DNA from: Marinomonas rhizomae | Lineage (GTDB): Bacteria; Pseudomonadota; Gammaproteobacteria; Pseudomonadales; Marinomonadaceae | Length of the DNA: 64,000 nucleotides | Assembly (NCBI RefSeq): GCF_024397855.1 | Contig: NZ_CP073343.1 | Location: 3,162,001 to 3,226,000, forward strand | Direction: 5' to 3' | Shown: positions 27,324-36,021 of the stretch, one piece after another | How the letters are laid out: each line of letters begins with the position of its first letter | Position numbering within the stretch: position 1 is the first letter of the stretch | Notes under the pieces: model-generated | The model's input: the letters and a program-made list of their open reading frames with translations, nothing else | What the model was told of the DNA's origin: nothing | Database searches by the model: none | Made by a program: the position numbers and the translations under genes

Positions 27324-29369
27324 ATGGATAATTTAAGTCAATACAATGAGGTTTTTTTCGAGGAGGCACAAGAGCACCTCGAAACCATGGAAACGCTCTT
27401 ACTTGCCTATGATATCGATGCCCCCGATATGGAAGAGCTTAATAGTGTTTTTCGTGCCGCTCACTCCATTAAAGGTGGCAGCGACATCTTTGGCTTCAAA
27501 GCTTTGACAGGGTTAACTCATGTTATGGAAAACATGCTGGACTCTGCGAGAAATAATGAGCTGACCTTAACCAACGACCTCATCACAGTTTTGCTAGAAA
27601 CAACGGATGTATTAAAAAGTATTCTGAGCAGCTATCGTGAAGAAACCGAGATTGATTGGGACATTATTGAGGCAAGTAAGCAAAGATTAGGGGCGACATT
27701 AAAAGAAGTGACAGGCTCAGGGGTACAAGTCGACGCCCTTTTAGAAGAGGAAGAAGATCAGGGCTTTGGCTTTTTTGATGATGACGAAGGAGAAAACGAC
27801 GACGAGCAAGGCTTTGGTTTTTTTGAAGATGACGAAAATGACAATGAAGAAGAGCAAGGCTTTGGTTTTTTTGAAGATGACGAAAATGACAATGAAGAAG
27901 AGCAAGGTTTCGGCTTTTTTGATGACGATGATAAGGACCTAGATAATACAAAAGAGTCTAACGAGGAAGATATTGGCTTTGGCTTTTTTGAAGAAAATAT
28001 GGGTGAGCCTGACAATAACACTGCGACGGCTGGAATGGATGAAAATCCACAACAAGGTGACAACATCGGATATGGGTTCTTTAATGAAGCCTTCCTGAGT
28101 GAGCCTTTAGAGCCTCAAGCAAATACAACCCCATTACAAACGTCAGGACAAAAAAAAGCGGTAGCAAAAGCCCCTGTAAATAAAGCATCAGAAACAAAAT
28201 CGGAAGCATCAAGCATTCGAGTAGAAACAAATAAAATCGACAAATTGGTCAATCTGGTTGGCGAACTCGTTATTACCCAATCCATGTTGAATTTGATTGG
28301 CGGTGAAGTACAAGAAAGCATCGCAGATAAAATGCAGTCAGCGTTAATCGAGCTTGAAAGAAATACACGAGAAATTCAAGAAGCCGTCATGTCAGTTCGT
28401 ATGCTTCCAATTTCATTTGTATTTAACCGTTTTCCAAGATTAGTCCGAGATCTCTCAAGCAAATTAGAAAAGAAAATAAACCTAGTAATAGAAGGCGCAA
28501 ATACGGAAATTGACAAAAACCTAGTAGAAAAAATATCCGATCCTCTTCTACATTTAATAAGAAATAGCGTCGACCATGGCATTGAGATGCCATCGGTACG
28601 CTTAGAAGCCAATAAAAATGAAACCGGTATTGTTAAGCTTTCGGCAGCCCAAAAAGGTGGCGAAATTGTTATCACGATTACAGACGATGGCGCGGGCCTA
28701 AATCGAGATCGAATCATCGAAAAAGCATTAGAAAAAGAAATTTCATTACCTGAACCCTTAACAGACAGCGCGGTATGGCAGCTTATATTTGAAGCGGGCT
28801 TTTCCACTGCGGCAGAAGTCACTGATGTCTCTGGCCGAGGAGTCGGAATGGATGTAGTACGTCGAAACATTGAGTCTTTGGGTGGACGTATCAGCATCAG
28901 CTCAACGGCTGGAGTGGGCACAGTTTTTACAATCAGCTTACCACTGACATTGGCCATTCTTGACGGTATGACAGTCGAGGCTTCAAACCAGGTATTTATT
29001 ATCCCTCTCGTCAGCATTGTTGAAAGCATTCAGCCCGTCGCCGAACAAATTAAGCACATTAAAGGAAAGCAGCTACTTTGGGTTCGTGACGAGTATTGGC
29101 CTCTTGTTGATATTGGAAAAATATTGGGAGGAAGCGCAACAGCAACCAACCTAGAAACGGGCATTGTTGTTCTAGTTGAAACATCAAAACTAAGATTTGG
29201 CTTAGTAATTGATTCCCTTTTAGGTCAACAACAAGTGGTGATTAAAAACTTAGAACGACATTATCGTCGTGTGGAAGGAATTGCAGGGGCGACCATAATG
29301 GGTGATGGCAGTGTGGCGTTGATTTTAGATATCGATTCAATAACGCAATTCATTAAGTCGGACTTATAG
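27324..29369 (+). CDS. cheA: CheA histidine kinase with acidic GFGFF-repeat linker
   Basis: A 681-residue kinase. The HPt domain carries the phospho-histidine in RAAHSIKGGSDIFGF (His47 from the chosen ATG). A low-complexity acidic linker (about 145-250) follows instead of a clear P2 domain; it has five GFGFF and one GYGFF motifs. Then come the dimerisation helices (KIDKLVNLVGELV), the ATPase (LIRNSVDHGIE, DDGAGL, GRGVGMDVV) and a CheW-like C-terminal domain. The ATG follows GAGAG; a TTG four codons upstream is less likely. All kinase boxes are intact. The repeats are partly a perfect DNA duplication. Confidence 0.93.
   Translation: MDNLSQYNEVFFEEAQEHLETMETLLLAYDIDAPDMEELNSVFRAAHSIKGGSDIFGFKALTGLTHVMENMLDSARNNELTLTNDLITVLLETTDVLKSILSSYREETEIDWDIIEASKQRLGATLKEVTGSGVQVDALLEEEEDQGFGFFDDDEGENDDEQGFGFFEDDENDNEEEQGFGFFEDDENDNEEEQGFGFFDDDDKDLDNTKESNEEDIGFGFFEENMGEPDNNTATAGMDENPQQGDNIGYGFFNEAFLSEPLEPQANTTPLQTSGQKKAVAKAPVNKASETKSEASSIRVETNKIDKLVNLVGELVITQSMLNLIGGEVQESIADKMQSALIELERNTREIQEAVMSVRMLPISFVFNRFPRLVRDLSSKLEKKINLVIEGANTEIDKNLVEKISDPLLHLIRNSVDHGIEMPSVRLEANKNETGIVKLSAAQKGGEIVITITDDGAGLNRDRIIEKALEKEISLPEPLTDSAVWQLIFEAGFSTAAEVTDVSGRGVGMDVVRRNIESLGGRISISSTAGVGTVFTISLPLTLAILDGMTVEASNQVFIIPLVSIVESIQPVAEQIKHIKGKQLLWVRDEYWPLVDIGKILGGSATATNLETGIVVLVETSKLRFGLVIDSLLGQQQVVIKNLERHYRRVEGIAGATIMGDGSVALILDIDSITQFIKSDL
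27804..27899 (+). repeat. Perfect 48-bp tandem repeat inside cheA
   Basis: Two identical 48-bp units encode EQGFGFFEDDENDNEE twice. A further diverged unit follows in register from 27900 and a related unit precedes. The unit is a multiple of three, so copy-number changes keep the frame. Confidence 0.95.
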
Positions 29370-29381
29370 GAGGCATTTATT

Positions 29382-29864
29382 ATGACAATACTTCAGCAGG
29401 GGAATCCGTCTTCAATGCCTGCAAAAGAGTTCTTAACATTTGTATTAGGCGATGAAAATTATGCGCTTGATATTATGACGGTTAAAGAAATTCGTGGTTA
29501 CGAACCGGCAACTAGAATCGCAAATGCCCCCAGTTATATTAAAGGTGTTATCAATTTACGTGGTGATATCGTACCAATTGTTGATTTACGAATTAAGTTC
29601 AATATAGGCGAAGCGACTTATAACGAATGGACCATTGTGATCATGCTAAACGTGCATGATCGTGTTGTGGGAATTGTGGTCGATGGCGTTTCAGATGTCA
29701 TGAACCTAGAAGCCGAAGATATTAAACCAGCACCTGAATTTGGTGTGGCTTTCGATAGCCGTTACCTACATGGGCTTGCCGCATTGGAAGACCAAATGGT
29801 TATCATCGTCGATATAGAAGAGCTCATATCCAGCGATGAAATAGGCGTATTCGAAGGCGCATAA
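29382..29864 (+). CDS. cheW: CheW adaptor protein
   Basis: A 160-residue single CheW domain ([20 protein letters not shown], then [21 protein letters not shown] and [14 protein letters not shown]). It couples the receptor to CheA in the cytoplasmic array. It starts 12 bp after cheA and precedes the PAS receptor, so it probably serves this cluster's own array. Confidence 0.93.
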   Translation: MTILQQGNPSSMPAKEFLTFVLGDENYALDIMTVKEIRGYEPATRIANAPSYIKGVINLRGDIVPIVDLRIKFNIGEATYNEWTIVIMLNVHDRVVGIVVDGVSDVMNLEAEDIKPAPEFGVAFDSRYLHGLAALEDQMVIIVDIEELISSDEIGVFEGA

Positions 29865-29935
29865 AAACAAACATTATTCACAGTTGGCCTTCAAGGCTTC
29901 AAACCAAACAGGATACATTAGGAAGGGTTATTACC

Positions 29936-31816
29936 ATGTTAAAAAGCCTATTTTCAAAGCGATTAGATGATAATCAAATGATTATCGCCAAAGACGACTG
30001 GGTAAATGCTCAAGGTCAACTAAATGCATTGACTCGTTCTCAAGCCATTATTGAATTTGATCTACATGGCAATATTTTGATTGCCAATGACAATTTCCTT
30101 AATGCGCTTGGTTATTCTTTAGAAGAAGTTCAAGGCAAACACCATAGTATTTTTGTTGATAACAAATACCGAAATAGCCGTGAGTACAAAGACTTCTGGG
30201 CTAAACTGGGTAATGGTGAATTCCATAGCGGTGAGTTCTGTCGTTACACTAAAAATGGTGAAATCATATGGATTGAAGCAAGCTACAACCCTATTTTTGA
30301 CGCTAATAACAAGCCATACAAAGTCGTTAAATTTGCAACTGACATCACTGAAAAGAAAAAACAAAATAGCGATTATGAGAGCCAACTAGACGCAATATCT
30401 AAGTCCCAAGCGGTTATTTCCTTTGAGCTTGATGGAACGATTATTTCTGCAAATGATAACTTTTTGAACGCGCTCGGGTATTCCCTAGGCGAAGTTGAAG
30501 GTAAACATCATAGCCTGTTTGTCGACTCTGAATACAAAAAGTCCGAAGAATATCGAAATTTCTGGCGCAGTCTTGCCAACGGTGAGCATTTCATCGGACG
30601 TTACCCACGAGTTCACAAAAGCGGCAAAGTAATATGGATACAAGCTAATTACAGCCCTATTCGAGACCCAAGCGGCACGCCATATAAAGTAGTGAAGTTC
30701 GCAACGGATATTACCGCTGAAGTAGAAGCCGAACAGCAACTTCAACTCACTGTCAGTCAAGTCAACGCAGCCATTGATGCGGCAGTGAATAATGACCTCA
30801 CTCAGCGCGTTGCTACTGAAGATAAATCTGACATGATGCTGAGTATCTCATTAGGTGTGAATTCACTTCTTGATACCATGACAGAGATCATCATTAATAT
30901 TAAAAATGCTTCCGACGCCGTGTATACCGGTGCTCGTGAAATATCCAATGGCAACACAGACCTTTCTAACCGTACTGAACAACAAGCTTCTAGCTTAGAA
31001 GAAACAGCATCGAGTATGGAAGAGTTAACAGGAACAGTTCGTCAAAATGCCGACAGTGCTAAGCAAGCAAATACACTGGCTTCCAATGCTGTAACAGTCG
31101 CAATAGATGGTGGTCACTTAATCGAAGATGTTGTTAAAACCATGGCATCGATTAATGAGTCCTCACAAAAAATTGCCGATATTATTGGCATGATTGATGG
31201 CATTGCCTTCCAGACCAATATCCTAGCACTTAACGCGGCGGTTGAGGCGGCAAGAGCTGGCGAACAAGGTCGTGGATTCGCGGTTGTTGCATCGGAAGTA
31301 AGAACCTTAGCACAACGCTCAGCCAATGCTGCGAAAGACATTAAAGATCTCATTTCTGAATCTGCAACGAAAATTAATAATGGTAATGATCTGGTTAATA
31401 AGTCAGGAAATACCATGCGAGAGGTGGTTTCTGCGATCAAACAGGTTAATGACATTATGGCCGAAATCGCCAGTGCATCAGCCGAGCAATCATCTGGACT
31501 CGATGAAATAGGCAAAGCTGTGAGCCAAATGGATGAAATGACACAGCAAAACGCAGCACTGGTTGAAGAAGCGGCAGCGGCAGCTGAAAGCTTATTAAGC
31601 CAAGCAGATCAATTAACCAGTAATGTGAATCAGTTTGAATTAAGTGCGGATCATCAATCTCAACCCATAAAACAAATCGCCCATGTGAAGAAACCTGCGC
31701 CTTCAAAACCTTCTGCCATGAAAAAACTGCCATCGGCGTCAGCTCCAGTTAAAAAAGCAAAACCGTTGCCAAAACCTCAGATAGATGATGAGGACGATGG
31801 TTGGGAGGAGTTCTAA
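29936..31816 (+). CDS. Soluble PAS-PAS-MCP chemoreceptor with GWEEF tail (Aer2/BdlA-like)
   Basis: A 626-residue receptor without membrane helices. Two closely related PAS domains (about 30-140 and 152-262) share [17 protein letters not shown] and [10 protein letters not shown], so they arose by duplication. A HAMP-like segment (about 262-320) and a full MCP hairpin ([39 protein letters not shown]) follow. The last five residues are GWEEF, the CheR-binding pentapeptide reported for Pseudomonas Aer2/McpB. The receptor probably senses a cytoplasmic cue such as oxygen or redox state; the ligand is unknown. Confidence 0.9.
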   Translation: MLKSLFSKRLDDNQMIIAKDDWVNAQGQLNALTRSQAIIEFDLHGNILIANDNFLNALGYSLEEVQGKHHSIFVDNKYRNSREYKDFWAKLGNGEFHSGEFCRYTKNGEIIWIEASYNPIFDANNKPYKVVKFATDITEKKKQNSDYESQLDAISKSQAVISFELDGTIISANDNFLNALGYSLGEVEGKHHSLFVDSEYKKSEEYRNFWRSLANGEHFIGRYPRVHKSGKVIWIQANYSPIRDPSGTPYKVVKFATDITAEVEAEQQLQLTVSQVNAAIDAAVNNDLTQRVATEDKSDMMLSISLGVNSLLDTMTEIIINIKNASDAVYTGAREISNGNTDLSNRTEQQASSLEETASSMEELTGTVRQNADSAKQANTLASNAVTVAIDGGHLIEDVVKTMASINESSQKIADIIGMIDGIAFQTNILALNAAVEAARAGEQGRGFAVVASEVRTLAQRSANAAKDIKDLISESATKINNGNDLVNKSGNTMREVVSAIKQVNDIMAEIASASAEQSSGLDEIGKAVSQMDEMTQQNAALVEEAAAAAESLLSQADQLTSNVNQFELSADHQSQPIKQIAHVKKPAPSKPSAMKKLPSASAPVKKAKPLPKPQIDDEDDGWEEF

Positions 31817-31821
31817 AGCTT

Positions 31822-32619
31822 ATGGAAAGGGAGTTTGGGTTCACACAAAGTGACTTTAATAAGGTGCGTACTATCCTTGTCGGACTGACAGGGATAAACC
31901 TCGCCGACTCGAAAGAGTCTTTGGTATACAGCCGCTTAGCTCCTAGAGTTCGAAAGCTGGGATTAAAAAACACCAAAGAGTATTTAAAGTATTTAGAAGA
32001 CAATCTTGAGGAACAAGAAAACTTTATCAATGCTTTAACAACAAACCTAACCTCTTTTTATAGAGAGCCGCACCATTTCAGCATTTTGGCGCAATATATA
32101 AACCAAGGAGAATCGGTTAAAAGAATTTGGTGCGCGGCATCAAGTACAGGTGAAGAACCTTACTCGATCGCCATGAGCCTAGTAAAAGCCTATGGTCGAT
32201 TCGATCATAATGTTGAGATTATTGCTTCAGATATCGACAGTAAAGTGCTCGAAACCGCTAACACAGGTAAATACCCACTAGAAAAAGTGGAGGCTTTACC
32301 TGACAAAAAAAGTTTCTTTGTTAAAGGCAAAGGCAACAACCTAGGCTTCGCTAAAGTCGTTCCTGAATTACGTAATATGATCGAATTCATCCGCGTTAAT
32401 TTACTAGACGAAAACCTTCCAATAGAACCGAATTTGGACGTTATTTTTTGTCGTAACGTGATGATTTATTTTGATAAAGACACTCAAGCAAAAATATTAA
32501 CTAAGTTACTCGCCAAGCTTCGACCTGGCGGACTTTATATTGCAGGTCATTCGGAAAATTTTTCCCACTTTTCCAACGTAATAAAACCCATTGGTCGAAC
32601 AGCATACATAAAGCTGTAA
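31822..32619 (+). CDS. cheR: Chemotaxis protein methyltransferase CheR
   Basis: A 265-residue enzyme that methylates receptor glutamates using S-adenosylmethionine. The N-terminal helical domain ends with LTTNLTSFYREPHHF and the SAM site is IWCAASSTGEEPYSIAM; FCRNVMIYFD is the other family signature. The ATG is placed after GGAGGAG that overlaps the receptor's last codons, 5 bp after its stop. The receptor's GWEEF tail is the expected docking site. Confidence 0.93.
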   Translation: MEREFGFTQSDFNKVRTILVGLTGINLADSKESLVYSRLAPRVRKLGLKNTKEYLKYLEDNLEEQENFINALTTNLTSFYREPHHFSILAQYINQGESVKRIWCAASSTGEEPYSIAMSLVKAYGRFDHNVEIIASDIDSKVLETANTGKYPLEKVEALPDKKSFFVKGKGNNLGFAKVVPELRNMIEFIRVNLLDENLPIEPNLDVIFCRNVMIYFDKDTQAKILTKLLAKLRPGGLYIAGHSENFSHFSNVIKPIGRTAYIKL

Positions 32620-32628
32620 GGTTAAACT

Positions 32629-33249
32629 ATGGCATTAAAAGAATCGGTAATTGAACATTTTTCAACGCGAAAACACTTCGACAATACGTTTGATATCATG
32701 TCATACAAGGTACTGCCGGGAGAATACTACGCAACCAACGAAGACGTTATGATTACCACCTTATTAGGATCATGTGTCTCTGTGTGCCTATATGATCCTA
32801 CTGCGAAGGTGGGCGGGATGAACCATTTCCTACTACCTGAAGGAGGAGACCCACACGATCTATTATCTTCAAGTGGTCGTTACGGTGTCTACGCAATGGA
32901 ACTCTTGATCAACCACCTTATTAAATTAGGTGCGCGCAGAAGTCATTTTAAGGCCAAAGTCTTCGGAGGTGGCAATGTCATCAAAGGCATGACAACTCAA
33001 AATGTTGGCCAAAAGAATGTCGAGTTTATTAAGTCTTATTTACAGAATGAAGGTATCACTATCGAGTCTTCAGACTTGTTAGATATCTACCCAAGGAGGG
33101 TAAATTTCTTTCCTTCTACTGGTCGAGTGATGATGAAGAAATTACTTCAACATCATGATACTGAAGCCACTAACTGTGAATTGCGCTACAGAAAAGCCAT
33201 ATCGACTGTCGGTAAAGATAACGACTCGGGCGATGTTGATTTGTTTTAA
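32629..33249 (+). CDS. cheD: Receptor deamidase CheD
   Basis: A 206-residue CheD with the catalytic cysteine C49 in LLGSCVSVCLYD and histidine H66 in GGMNHFLLP; KVFGGGNVIKGM is another family block. It deamidates receptor glutamines. The C-terminus ends DNDSGDVDLF, a tail longer than minimal CheD and almost identical to the end of the first protein in the cluster. No CheC is present, so regulation by CheC is unlikely. Confidence 0.92.
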   Translation: MALKESVIEHFSTRKHFDNTFDIMSYKVLPGEYYATNEDVMITTLLGSCVSVCLYDPTAKVGGMNHFLLPEGGDPHDLLSSSGRYGVYAMELLINHLIKLGARRSHFKAKVFGGGNVIKGMTTQNVGQKNVEFIKSYLQNEGITIESSDLLDIYPRRVNFFPSTGRVMMKKLLQHHDTEATNCELRYRKAISTVGKDNDSGDVDLF

Positions 33250-33266
33250 TCATTTTATGGAACACT

Positions 33267-34304
33267 ATGCAGCCTAAAAAAATTAAAGTGCTTATTGTCG
33301 ATGACTCTATTTCCATCCAAACAGTTCTCCGCGAAGTTATAGAATCAGATCCTGACCTAGAAGTTGTTGGCACGGCAAAAGATGCTTTTGAAGCAAAGCA
33401 AATGGTGAATGACCTCTCCCCTGATGTCATTACTCTGGATGTAGAAATGCCCAAAGTAAGTGGGTTGCGTTTTCTTGAAGTGTTAATGAAGGTAAAACCC
33501 ACTCCTGTGGTGATGATATCCACACTCACCAAAGCAAATGCTGATACCACACTTCAAGCATTGGAATTGGGGGCTGTCGATTACATTGCCAAACCCCAAA
33601 TAAATCAAAAAGAAATGTTCCTGCGTTATAGCAAAATGGTTATCAAAAAAATTCGAATGGCCGCAGCATGTAACATTTCAACAGGTATCAATCACCAATC
33701 AACAAATACAGAACCCGCTAGAGCTGAGCCACTTACAGCAAACAGAGTATTAGCTATAGGTGCCTCTACCGGAGGAACCGAAGCAATCAATTACCTGCTC
33801 AGCAAACTTCCTAGTGCTAATTTTGCACTGCTGATTGTCCAACATATGCCAGCAGGCTTTACTTCTACCTTTGCCAGTCGATTAGATAGAACGACAGACT
33901 TCACCGTTGTAGAAGCACAAGGAGGAGAACTGGTTCGCCCAGGCGTTGCCTACCTTGCCCCTGGCGATTTTCATATGAAAGTCGTACGATCAAACGATCA
34001 ACTCTACACAGACGTATTTAGGGCAGAAAAGGTATCCGGTCATCGTCCTTCCGTCGACGTGTTATTCAAATCGGTAGCAGATGAAATTGGCCGCCATGCG
34101 TTTGCAACCTTATTAACAGGGATGGGTAAAGATGGTGCGCGAGGACTAAAAAGAATAAAAAATGCCGGCGGTTTTACTGTCGTTCAGGATCAGTCTTCAT
34201 GTGTTGTATACGGGATGCCAAGAGTCGCGGTAGAAATGGATGCAGCCTGTGTTGTAACACCATTAAACAACATAAAAGAAACATTCATCGAAAAACTACT
34301 CTAA
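33267..34304 (+). CDS. cheB: Chemotaxis methylesterase/response regulator CheB
   Basis: A 345-residue protein with an N-terminal receiver (D12/D13, phospho-acceptor D58 in ITLDVEMPKVSG) and a methylesterase domain with the triad S167 (GASTGGTEA), H193 (VQHMPAGFT) and D289 (TGMGKDGARG). It removes receptor methyl groups and is activated by CheA phosphorylation. Last gene of the cluster; only a weak AGCTT/AAGCT hairpin follows. Confidence 0.94.
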   Translation: MQPKKIKVLIVDDSISIQTVLREVIESDPDLEVVGTAKDAFEAKQMVNDLSPDVITLDVEMPKVSGLRFLEVLMKVKPTPVVMISTLTKANADTTLQALELGAVDYIAKPQINQKEMFLRYSKMVIKKIRMAAACNISTGINHQSTNTEPARAEPLTANRVLAIGASTGGTEAINYLLSKLPSANFALLIVQHMPAGFTSTFASRLDRTTDFTVVEAQGGELVRPGVAYLAPGDFHMKVVRSNDQLYTDVFRAEKVSGHRPSVDVLFKSVADEIGRHAFATLLTGMGKDGARGLKRIKNAGGFTVVQDQSSCVVYGMPRVAVEMDAACVVTPLNNIKETFIEKLL

Positions 34305-34397
34305 CGGTTTCTAGCACTATACAAACAAGCTTAAAAAGCTGAGATGACACTTCTAAAGCAGCCTCTCAACTTTATTAAAATCAAAGCAAGAAATAAC

Positions 34398-35966
34398 TTA
34401 CTGTAACCTATCCTCTGCAGCAACAGATGCAGATTTTTCTTGAAGTGCGGTCATATTGATGAATTCAGATCGCACATTGGGCATTGGGTTAACATCCGAG
34501 AACAACACAGATCTACTTTGATTTTCTATAATACGGACATGTGAACGGTTAAGCTCTCTTGGCTCTTTTACCCCACAAGAATGCGCAATCATGCCGATGC
34601 CATGCAACAGTTCTGCTGCATAGTTAGCAACTCGCTCAGATTTTTCTGCTGCCACTAAGCCTTTCTGTAACTCTGGGTTATGAGTCGTAATCCCTGTTGG
34701 GCAGGTATTTTTATTGCACTGTAGCGCTTGAATACAACCCAATGAAAACAAGAACCCACGAGCAGTGACAACAAAATCGGCGCCTGCACTCAAGGCCCAA
34801 GCCGCCTTTCCAGGAACAATTAACTTTCCTGACGCGATGATTTTAATATAGCGACGCAAACCATAAGAAGTCACGATATTCACTACGGTCGGCAAACTTT
34901 CACGCAAATGCATGCCAACATAATCCATTAATGGCTGAGGTGCCGCGCCCGTTCCACCATCAGAGCTATCAATAGTGATAAAGTCAGGGCAGTAATCGAT
35001 GCCCTTTTTATGTATTAATTCGCATAACGTCTCAAAGAATTTCAAATCCCCAACCACCATTTTAAAGCCGACTGGCTTAGAGGTAACTTGACGGACATGA
35101 CGAACCATATTCAATAAATCATCGATGGATTTAATATCGGTATGGCCGTTTGGGCTTATCGAATCTTGGCCCACTGCTATCCCACGAGTATGAGCAATTT
35201 CCTCGGTCACTTTTGCTCCAGGCAGCATACCGCCTTTACCAGGCTTGGCCCCTTGGCTCATTTTAATCTCAAACATACGAACATTTTCATGCTCTGCCAA
35301 ACTGGTCAGCTTTGTATCGTCTAGATGCCCTTCTAAATTTCGCACGCCATATTTCGCAGTACCAATTTGGAAAACTAGATCACAACCACCTTCAAGATGA
35401 TAAGGTGATAACCCACCCTCTCCGGTATTCATCCAAATGCCCGCTTTGCGCGCTCCCTTTGATAAAGCTTGTACCGCAGGTTTGGACAAAGCACCAAAGC
35501 TCATTCCAGAAATATTCACAACAGATCGAGTTCGATAAGGTTTCTTCGCGGTGTATTCACCGATACATACTTCTTTCGGCTGCGCCGCGTCTTCATCTAG
35601 TGTTGGGAAAGCACAGTTTAAAAAGAAAATATCACCCGGTGTTTCCAAAGAGCGCGTCGAGCCAAAAGCTATTGTGGTATCTACTTTTTTAGCTGCTCGA
35701 TAAGCCCATGAACGCTCAGCACGATCAAACGGACGCTCTTCACGATCCATTGCAAAAAAATACTGACGGAAGAACTCCCCCAGATGCTCAAAGATATAAC
35801 GGAATCGCCCAACGACCGGGTAATTTCGCCTAATGGTATGAGTAGTTTGATGGGAATCAACCCAATACATAACCACCACAGATATAAGGGCTAAAAACAG
35901 TAAAAATACAAACAGTAGCGCGCCCCAATGAATGGTCAATGTCGCCAATGAAGACAAAAAATCCAT
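34398..35966 (-). CDS. Membrane-anchored FMN-binding glutamate synthase-like protein
   Basis: A 522-residue protein with one N-terminal membrane helix (about 14-34) and a large glutamate-synthase-type FMN barrel (SVVNISGMSFGALSKPAVQAL, KMSQGAKPGKGGMLPG, DSSDGGTGAAPQPLMDYVG, CNKNTCPTGITTHNP). It lacks the glutaminase and FAD domains of true GOGAT, so it is a stand-alone relative of unknown electron donor and substrate. It converges on cheB. Confidence 0.8.
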   Translation of the reverse strand: MDFLSSLATLTIHWGALLFVFLLFLALISVVVMYWVDSHQTTHTIRRNYPVVGRFRYIFEHLGEFFRQYFFAMDREERPFDRAERSWAYRAAKKVDTTIAFGSTRSLETPGDIFFLNCAFPTLDEDAAQPKEVCIGEYTAKKPYRTRSVVNISGMSFGALSKPAVQALSKGARKAGIWMNTGEGGLSPYHLEGGCDLVFQIGTAKYGVRNLEGHLDDTKLTSLAEHENVRMFEIKMSQGAKPGKGGMLPGAKVTEEIAHTRGIAVGQDSISPNGHTDIKSIDDLLNMVRHVRQVTSKPVGFKMVVGDLKFFETLCELIHKKGIDYCPDFITIDSSDGGTGAAPQPLMDYVGMHLRESLPTVVNIVTSYGLRRYIKIIASGKLIVPGKAAWALSAGADFVVTARGFLFSLGCIQALQCNKNTCPTGITTHNPELQKGLVAAEKSERVANYAAELLHGIGMIAHSCGVKEPRELNRSHVRIIENQSRSVLFSDVNPMPNVRSEFINMTALQEKSASVAAEDRLQ

Positions 35967-36021
35967 ACTTAACCCTTAGCTTGAAATGGTGATATGTAAA
36001 TTGAGCTTCAATATTACGCTA

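Noticed and set aside
27804..27899. CRISPR-like tandem repeat
   Set aside because: The repeat is coding, in frame in cheA, with no unique spacers between units.
27664..28066. Two long minus-strand reading frames opposite cheA (95 and 102 codons)
   Set aside because: They mirror the acidic GFGFF repeats of cheA in antisense; low-complexity shadow with no ribosome site.
28376..29029. 217-codon minus-strand reading frame opposite cheA
   Set aside because: Lies fully inside the conserved kinase and ATPase domains of cheA; composition is that of an antisense shadow.
30485..30760. 91-codon minus-strand frame opposite the second PAS domain
   Set aside because: Shadow of the receptor gene; a similar shadow lies opposite the first PAS domain because the PAS repeats are duplicated.
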